Source of the DNA: Lasioglossum baleicum | Lineage: Eukaryota > Arthropoda > Insecta > Hymenoptera > Halictidae | Reading direction: 5' to 3' | Assembly: GCF_051020765.1 (NCBI RefSeq) | Contig: NW_027469172.1 | Coordinates: 219,501-283,500, forward strand | Length of the DNA stretch: 64,000 bases | Shown: piece by piece, positions 56,286 through 64,000 of the stretch | Layout: every line of letters begins with the position of its first letter | How positions within the stretch are numbered: position 1 is the first letter of the stretch | Notes under the pieces: generated by a model | Databases searched by the model: none | What the model was told of the DNA's origin: nothing | Seen by the model: only the letters and a program-made list of their open reading frames with translations | Made by a program: the position numbers and the translations under genes

Positions 56286-59200
56286 CGCATAACTCATAAC
56301 GCATAACGCACAACGCAGAGCCCATAACGCATAACGCATAACGCATAACGCATAACGCATAACGCATAACGCATAAGGCACAACGCATAACGCATAACGC
56401 AAATCCATAACACATAACGCATAACGCACAACGCATAACGCATAACGCATAACGCATATCGCATAACGCATAACGCCTAACTCATATCCTACAAAGCATA
56501 ACGCATAACGCATAACGCACAACGCATAACGCATAACGCATAACGCATAACGCATAACGCATAACGCATAACGCATAACGCATAACGCATAACGCATAAC
56601 GCATAACGCATAACGCATAACGCACAACGCATAACGCAGAACGCATAACGCAGAACGCATAACGCACAACGCACAACGCATAACGCACAACGCATAACGC
56701 ATAACGCAGAACGCATAACGCACAACGCACAACGCATAACGCATAACGCATAACGCATAACGCATAACGCATAACGCATAACGCATAACGCATAACGCAT
56801 AACGCATAACGCATAACGCATAACGCATAACGCATAACGCATAACGCATAACGCATAACGCATAACGCATAACGCATAACGCATAACGCATAACGCATAA
56901 CGCATAACGCATAACGCATAACGCATAACGCATAACGCATAACGCATAACGCATAACGCATAACGCATAACGCATAACGCATAACGCATAACGCATAACG
57001 CATAACGCATAACGCATAACGCATAACGCATAACGCATAACGCATAACGCATAACGCATAACGCATAACGCATAACGCATAACGCATAACGCATAACGCA
57101 TAACGCATAACGCATAACGCATAACGCATAACGCATAACGCATAACGCATAACGCATAACGCATAACGCATAACGCATAACGCAAAACGCATAACGCATA
57201 ACGCATAACGCATAACGCATAACTCATAACGCATAACGCATAACGCAGAGCCCATAACGCATAACGCATAACCCATTTCGCATAACGCATAACGCATAAC
57301 GCATAACGCATAACGCACAACGCACAACGCACAACGCACAACGCACAACGCACAACGCATAAGGCACAACGCATAACGCATAACGCAAATCCATAACACA
57401 TAACGCATAACGCACAACGCATAACGCATAACGCATAAAGCATATCGCATAACGCATAACGCCTAACTCATATCCTACAAAGCATAACGCATAACGCATA
57501 ACGCATAACGCATAACGCATAACGCATAACGCATAACGCATAACGCATAACGCATAACGCATAACGCATAACGCATAACGCATAACGCATAACGCATAAC
57601 GCATAACGCATAACGCATAACGCATAACGCATAACGCATAACGCATAACGCATAACGCATAACGCATAACGCATAACGCATAACGCATAACGCATAACGC
57701 ATAACGCATAACGCATAACGCATAACGCATAACGCATAACGCATAACGCATAACGCATAACGCATAACGCATAACGCATAACGTATAACGCATAACGCAT
57801 AACGCATAACGCATAACGCATAACGCATAACGCATAACGCATAACGCATAACGCATAACGCATAACGCATAACGCATAAGGCATAACGCATAACGCATAA
57901 CGCATAACGCATAACGCATAACGCATAACGCATAACGCATAACGCATAACGCATAACGCATAACGCATAACGCATAACGCATAACGCATAACGCATAACG
58001 CATAACGCATAACGCATAACGCATAACGCAAAACGCATAACGCATAACGCATAACGCATAACGCATAACTCATAACGCATAACGCATAACGCATAACGCA
58101 TAACGCATAACGCATAACGCATAACGCATAACGCATAACGCATAACGCATAACGCATAACGCATAACGCATAACGCATAACGCATAACTCATAACGCATA
58201 ACGCACAACGCATAACGCATAACGAAAATCCATAACACATAACGCATAACGCATAACGCATAACGCATAACGCATACCGCATAACGCACAACGCATTACG
58301 CATAACGCATAACGCATAACGCATAACGCATAACGCATAACGCATAACGCATAACGCACAACGCACAACGCACAACGGACAACGCATAACGCATAACGCA
58401 TAACGCATAACGCACAACGCACAACGCAGAACGCATAACGCATAACGCATAACGCATAACGCATAACGCATAACGCATAACGCACAACGCACAACGCATA
58501 ACGCAGAACGCATAACGCATAACGCATAACCTACAAAGCATAACGCAGAGCCCATTACGCATAACGCATAACGCATAACGCATAACGCATAACGCATAAC
58601 GCATAACGCATAACGCATAACGCATAACGCATAACGCACAACGCATAACGCAGAACGCATAACGCAGAACGCATAACGCACAACGCACAACGCATAACGC
58701 ACAACGCATAACGCATAACGCAGAACGCATAACGCACAACGCACAACGCATAACGCATAACGCATAACGCATAACGCATAACGCATAACGCATAACGCAT
58801 AACGCATAACGCATAACGCATAACGCATAACGCATAACGCATAACGCATAACGCATAACGCATAACGCATAACGCATAACGCATAACGCATAACGCATAA
58901 CGCATAACGCATAACGCATAACGCATAACGCACAACGCATAACGCAGAGCCCATAACGCATAATGCATAACCCATAACGCATATCGCATAACTCATAACG
59001 CATAACGCACAACGCAGAGCCCATAACGCATAACGCATAACGCATAACGCATAACGCATAACGCATAACGCATAACGCATAACGCATAACGCATAACGCA
59101 TAACGCATAACGTATAACGCATAACGCATAACGCATAACGCATAACGCATAACGCATAACGCATAACGCATAACGCATAACGCATAACGCATAACGCATA

Positions 59201-62200
59201 ACGCATAAGGCATAACGCATAACGCATAACGCATAACGCATAACGCATAACGCATAACGCATAACGCATAACGCATAACGCATAACGCATAACGCATAAC
59301 GCATAACGCATAAGGCATAACGCATAACGCATAACGCATAACGCATAACGCATAACGCACAACGCATAACGCAGAGCCCATAACGCATAATGCATAACCC
59401 ATAACGCATATCGCATAACTCATAACGCATAACGCACAACGCATAACGCATAACGCATAACGCATAACGCATAACGCATAACGCATAACGCATAACGCAT
59501 AACGCATAACGCATAACGCATAACGCATAACGCATAACGCATAACGTATAACGCATAACGCATAACGCATAACGCATAACGCATAACGCATAACGCATAA
59601 CGCATAACGCATAACGCATAACGCATAACGCATAACGCATAAGGCATAACGCATAACGCATAACGCATAACGCATAACGCATAACGCATAACGCATAACG
59701 CATAACGCATAACGCATAACGCATAACGCATAACGCATAACGCATAACGCATAACGCATAACGCATAACGCATAACGCATAACGCATAACGCATAACGCA
59801 TAACGCAAAACGCATAACGCATAACGCATAACGCATAACGCATAACTCATAACGCATAACGCATAACGCATAACGCATAACGCATAACGCATAACGCATA
59901 ACGCATAACGCATAACGCATAACGCATAACGCATAACGCATAACGCATAACGCATAACGCATAACGCATAACGCATAACGCATAACTCATAACGCATAAC
60001 GCACAACGCATAACGCATAACGAAAATCCATAACACATAACGCATAACGCATAACGCATAACGCATAACGCATACCGCATAACGCACAACGCATTACGCA
60101 TAACGCATAACGCATAACGCATAACGCATAACGCATAACGCATAACGCATAACGCACAACGCACAACGCACAACGGACAACGCATAACGCATAACGCATA
60201 ACGCATAACGCACAACGCACAACGCAGAACGCATAACGCATAACGCATAACGCATAACGCATAACGCATAACGCATAACGCACAACGCACAACGCATAAC
60301 GCAGAACGCATAACGCATAACGCATAACCTACAAAGCATAACGCAGAGCCCATTACGCATAACGCATAACGCATAACGCATAACGCATAACGCATAACGC
60401 ATAACGCATAACGCATAACGCATAACGCATAACGCACAACGCATAACGCAGAACGCATAACGCAGAACGCATAACGCACAACGCACAACGCATAACGCAC
60501 AACGCATAACGCATAACGCAGAACGCATAACGCACAACGCACAACGCATAACGCATAACGCATAACGCATAACGCATAACGCATAACGCATAACGCATAA
60601 CGCATAACGCATAACGCATAACGCATAACGCATAACGCATAACGCATAACGCATAACGCATAACGCATAACGCATAACGCATAACGCATAACGCATAACG
60701 CATAACGCATAACGCATAACGCATAACGCATAACGCACAACGCATAACGCAGAGCCCATAACGCATAATGCATAACCCATAACGCATATCGCATAACTCA
60801 TAACGCATAACGCACAACGCAGAGCCCATAACGCATAACGCATAACGCATAACGCATAACGCATAACGCATAACGCATAAGGCACAACGCATAACGCATA
60901 ACGCAAATCCATAACACATAACGCATAACGCACAACGCATAACGCATAACGCATAACGCATATCGCATAACGCATAACGCCTAACTCATATCCTACAAAG
61001 CATAACGCATAACGCATAACGCACAACGCATAACGCATAACGCATAACGCATAACGCATAACGCATAACGCATAACGCATAACGCATAACGCATAACGCA
61101 TAACGCATAACGCATAACGCATAACGCACAACGCATAACGCAGAACGCATAACGCAGAACGCATAACGCACAACGCACAACGCATAACGCACAACGCATA
61201 ACGCATAACGCAGAACGCATAACGCACAACGCACAACGCATAACGCATAACGCATAACGCATAACGCATAACGCATAACGCATAACGCATAACGCATAAC
61301 GCATAACGCATAACGCATAACGCATAACGCATAACGCATAACGCATAACGCATAACGCATAACGCATAACGCATAACGCATAACGCATAACGCATAACGC
61401 ATAACGCATAACGCATAACGCATAACGCATAACGCATAACGCATAACGCATAACGCATAACGCATAACGCATAACGCATAACGCATAACGCATAACGCAT
61501 AACGCATAACGCATAACGCATAACGCATAACGCATAACGCATAACGCATAACGCATAACGCATAACGCATAACGCATAACGCATAACGCAAAACGCATAA
61601 CGCATAACGCATAACGCATAACGCATAACTCATAACGCATAACGCATAACGCAGAGCCCATAACGCATAACGCATAACCCATTTCGCATAACGCATAACG
61701 CATAACGCATAACGCATAACGCACAACGCACAACGCACAACGCACAACGCACAACGCACAACGCATAAGGCACAACGCATAACGCATAACGCAAATCCAT
61801 AACACATAACGCATAACGCACAACGCATAACGCATAACGCATAAAGCATATCGCATAACTCATAACGCCTAACTCATATCCTACAAAGCATAACGCATAA
61901 CGCATAACGCATAACGCATAACGCATAACGCATAACGCATAACGCATAACGCATAACGCATAACGCATAACGCGTAACGCATAACGCATAACGCATAACG
62001 CATAACGCATAACGCATAACGCATAACGCATAACGCATAACGCATAACGCATAACGCATAACGCATAACGCATAACGCATAACGCATAACGCATAAGGCA
62101 TAACGCATAACGCATAACGCATAACGCATAACGCATAACGCATAACGCATAACGCATAACGCATAACGCGTAACGCATAACGCATAACGCATAACGCATA

Positions 62201-64000
62201 ACGCATAACGCATAACGCGTAACGCATAACGCATAACGCAAAACGCATAACGCATAACGCATAACGCATAACGCATAACGCATAACGCATAACTCATAAC
62301 GCATAACGCATAACGCATAACGCATAACGCATAACGCATAACGCATAACGCATAACGCATAACGCATAACGCATAACGCATAACGCATAACGCATAACGC
62401 ATAACGCATAACGCATAACGCATAACGCATAACGCATAACGCATAACGCATAACGCATAACGCATAACGCATAACGCATAACGCATAACGCACAACGCAC
62501 AACGCACAACGCACAACGCACAACGCACAACGCATAACGCATAACGCATAACGCATAACGCATAACGCATAACGCATAACGCACAACGCAGAACGCATAA
62601 CGCATAACGCATAACGCATAACGCATAACGCATAACGCATAACGCACAACGCATAACGCATAACGCATAACGCACAACGCACAACGCACAACGCATAACG
62701 CATAACGCATAACGCATAACGCATAACGCACAACGCACAACGCACAACGCACAACGCACAACGCATAACGCATAACGCATAACGCATAACGCATAACGCA
62801 CAACGCATAACGCAGAGCCCATAACGCATAACGCATAACCCATAACCCATAACGCATATCGCATAACTCATAACGCATAACGCACAACGCAGAGCCCATA
62901 ACGCATAACGCATAACGCATAAGGCACAACGCATAACGCATAACGCAAATCCATAACACATAACGCATAACGCACAACGCATAACGCATAACGCATAAAG
63001 CATATCGCATAACGCATAACGCCTAACTCATATCCTACAAAGCATAACGCATAACGCATAACGCATAACGCATAACGCATAACGCATAACGCATAACGCA
63101 TAACGCATAACGCATAACGCATAACGCATAACGCATAACGCATAACGCATAACGCATAACGCATAACGCATAACGCATAACGCATAACGCATAACGCATA
63201 ACGCATAACGCATAACGCATAACGCATAACGCATAACGCATAACGCATAACGCATAACGCATAACGCATAACGCATAACGCATAACGCATAACGCATAAC
63301 GCATAACGCATAACGCATAACGCATAACGCATAACGCATAACGCATAACGCATAACGCATAACGCATAACGCATAACGCATAACGCATAACGCATAACGC
63401 ATAACGCATAACGCATAACGCATAACGCATAACGCATAACGCATAACGCATAACGCATAACGCATAACGCATAACGCATAACGCATAACGCATAACGCAT
63501 AACGCATAACGCATAACGCATAACGCATAACGCATAACGCATAACGCATAACGCATAACGCATAACGCATAACGCATAACGCATAACGCATAACGCATAA
63601 CGCATAACGCATAACGCATAACGCATAACGCATAACGCATAACGCATAACGCATAACTCATAACGCATAACGCACAACGCATAACGCATAACGAAAATCC
63701 ATAACACATAACGCATAACGCATAACGCATAACGCATAACGCATAACGCATAACGCATACCGCATAACGCACAACGCATTACGCATAACGCATAACGCAT
63801 AACGCATAACGCATAACGCATAACGCATAACGCATAACGCATAACGCACAACGCACAACGCACAACGGACAACGCATAACGCATAACGCATAACGCATAA
63901 CGCACAACGCACAACGCAGAACGCATAACGCATAACGCATAACGCATAACGCATAACGCATAACGCATAACGCATAACGCACAACGCACAACGCATAACG
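56286..64000. repeat. 7-bp satellite array, domain B (right part)
   Basis: Continuation of the interrupted array with the same variants and block order. It contains CTCATATCCTACAAAG boxes at 56,476, 57,462, 60,980, 61,868 and 63,022, CCCATTTCGC near 57,273 and 61,680, and AAAATCC at 58,225, 60,023 and 63,694. The block at 57,224-58,066 matches 49,539-50,381 at offset 7,685, which becomes 2,727 bp after subtracting the transposon and one target duplication. GCGTAAC variants near 61,973, 62,168 and 62,217 are rare elsewhere in domain B. The array runs off the window end. No gene is visible. Confidence 0.95.
63042..63657. repeat. Perfect GCATAAC run, 88 units
   Basis: 616 bp from a CTCATATCCTACAAAG box to a TCATAAC variant with no change visible. 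Confidence 0.85.

Noticed and set aside
1..64000. Centromere identity of the array
   Set aside because: Higher-order satellite is compatible with a centromere, but no sequence feature here proves it and no CENP-B box was recognised, so it is not called.

Overview
The window is almost entirely a short-period satellite DNA interrupted once by a complete LTR retrotransposon. About 59 of the 64 kb are head-to-tail copies of a 7-bp unit (GCATAAC on the given strand), with point-variant monomers that form recurring landmarks. No host gene, tRNA, rRNA, CRISPR array or bacterial-type operon is visible. The setting is eukaryotic heterochromatin. An arthropod, probably an insect, is the best guess from the style of the retroelement: Ty3/Gypsy, Mag-like Gag with two CCHC knuckles, and a primer site matching tRNA-Ser(GCT). 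That guess is inference only. | Layout. (1) 1 to about 10,090: satellite domain A, marked by variants such as GCAAAGCCGATAAC, GGATAACGGATAAC and GCATTAACCATAAC. Every landmark interval I measured here is an exact multiple of 7. (2) About 10,090 to 51,327: satellite domain B, with a different variant set: CACAAC runs, CAGAGCCC, AAATCCATAACAC, and a conserved CTCATATCCTACAAAG box. These are arranged as a mosaic of higher-order blocks, with spacings near 2.7-2.8 kb and a segment repeated at about 6.48 kb. (3) 51,328-56,280: a 4,953-bp LTR retrotransposon on the + strand. (4) 56,281-64,000: domain B resumes exactly where it was interrupted. | The retrotransposon has two 211-bp LTRs (TG...CA) that I read as identical, a 5-bp CATAT target duplication, a primer binding site, one uninterrupted 1,414-codon Gag-Pol frame, and an 18-nt polypurine tract touching the 3' LTR. 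Zinc knuckles, protease, reverse transcriptase, RNase H and integrase are all recognisable. The insertion looks very young. The one obvious defect is that the second catalytic aspartate of the RT YxDD box is asparagine (YLDN). | Long stop-free readings of the minus strand across the satellite (heptapeptide MRYALCV) follow from the repeat arithmetic and are not annotated as genes. The most notable structural point is the strict 7-bp register over tens of kilobases. In domain B the interval lengths are fully explained by whole monomers, minus one base per six-base landmark monomer, once the transposon and its target duplication are removed.
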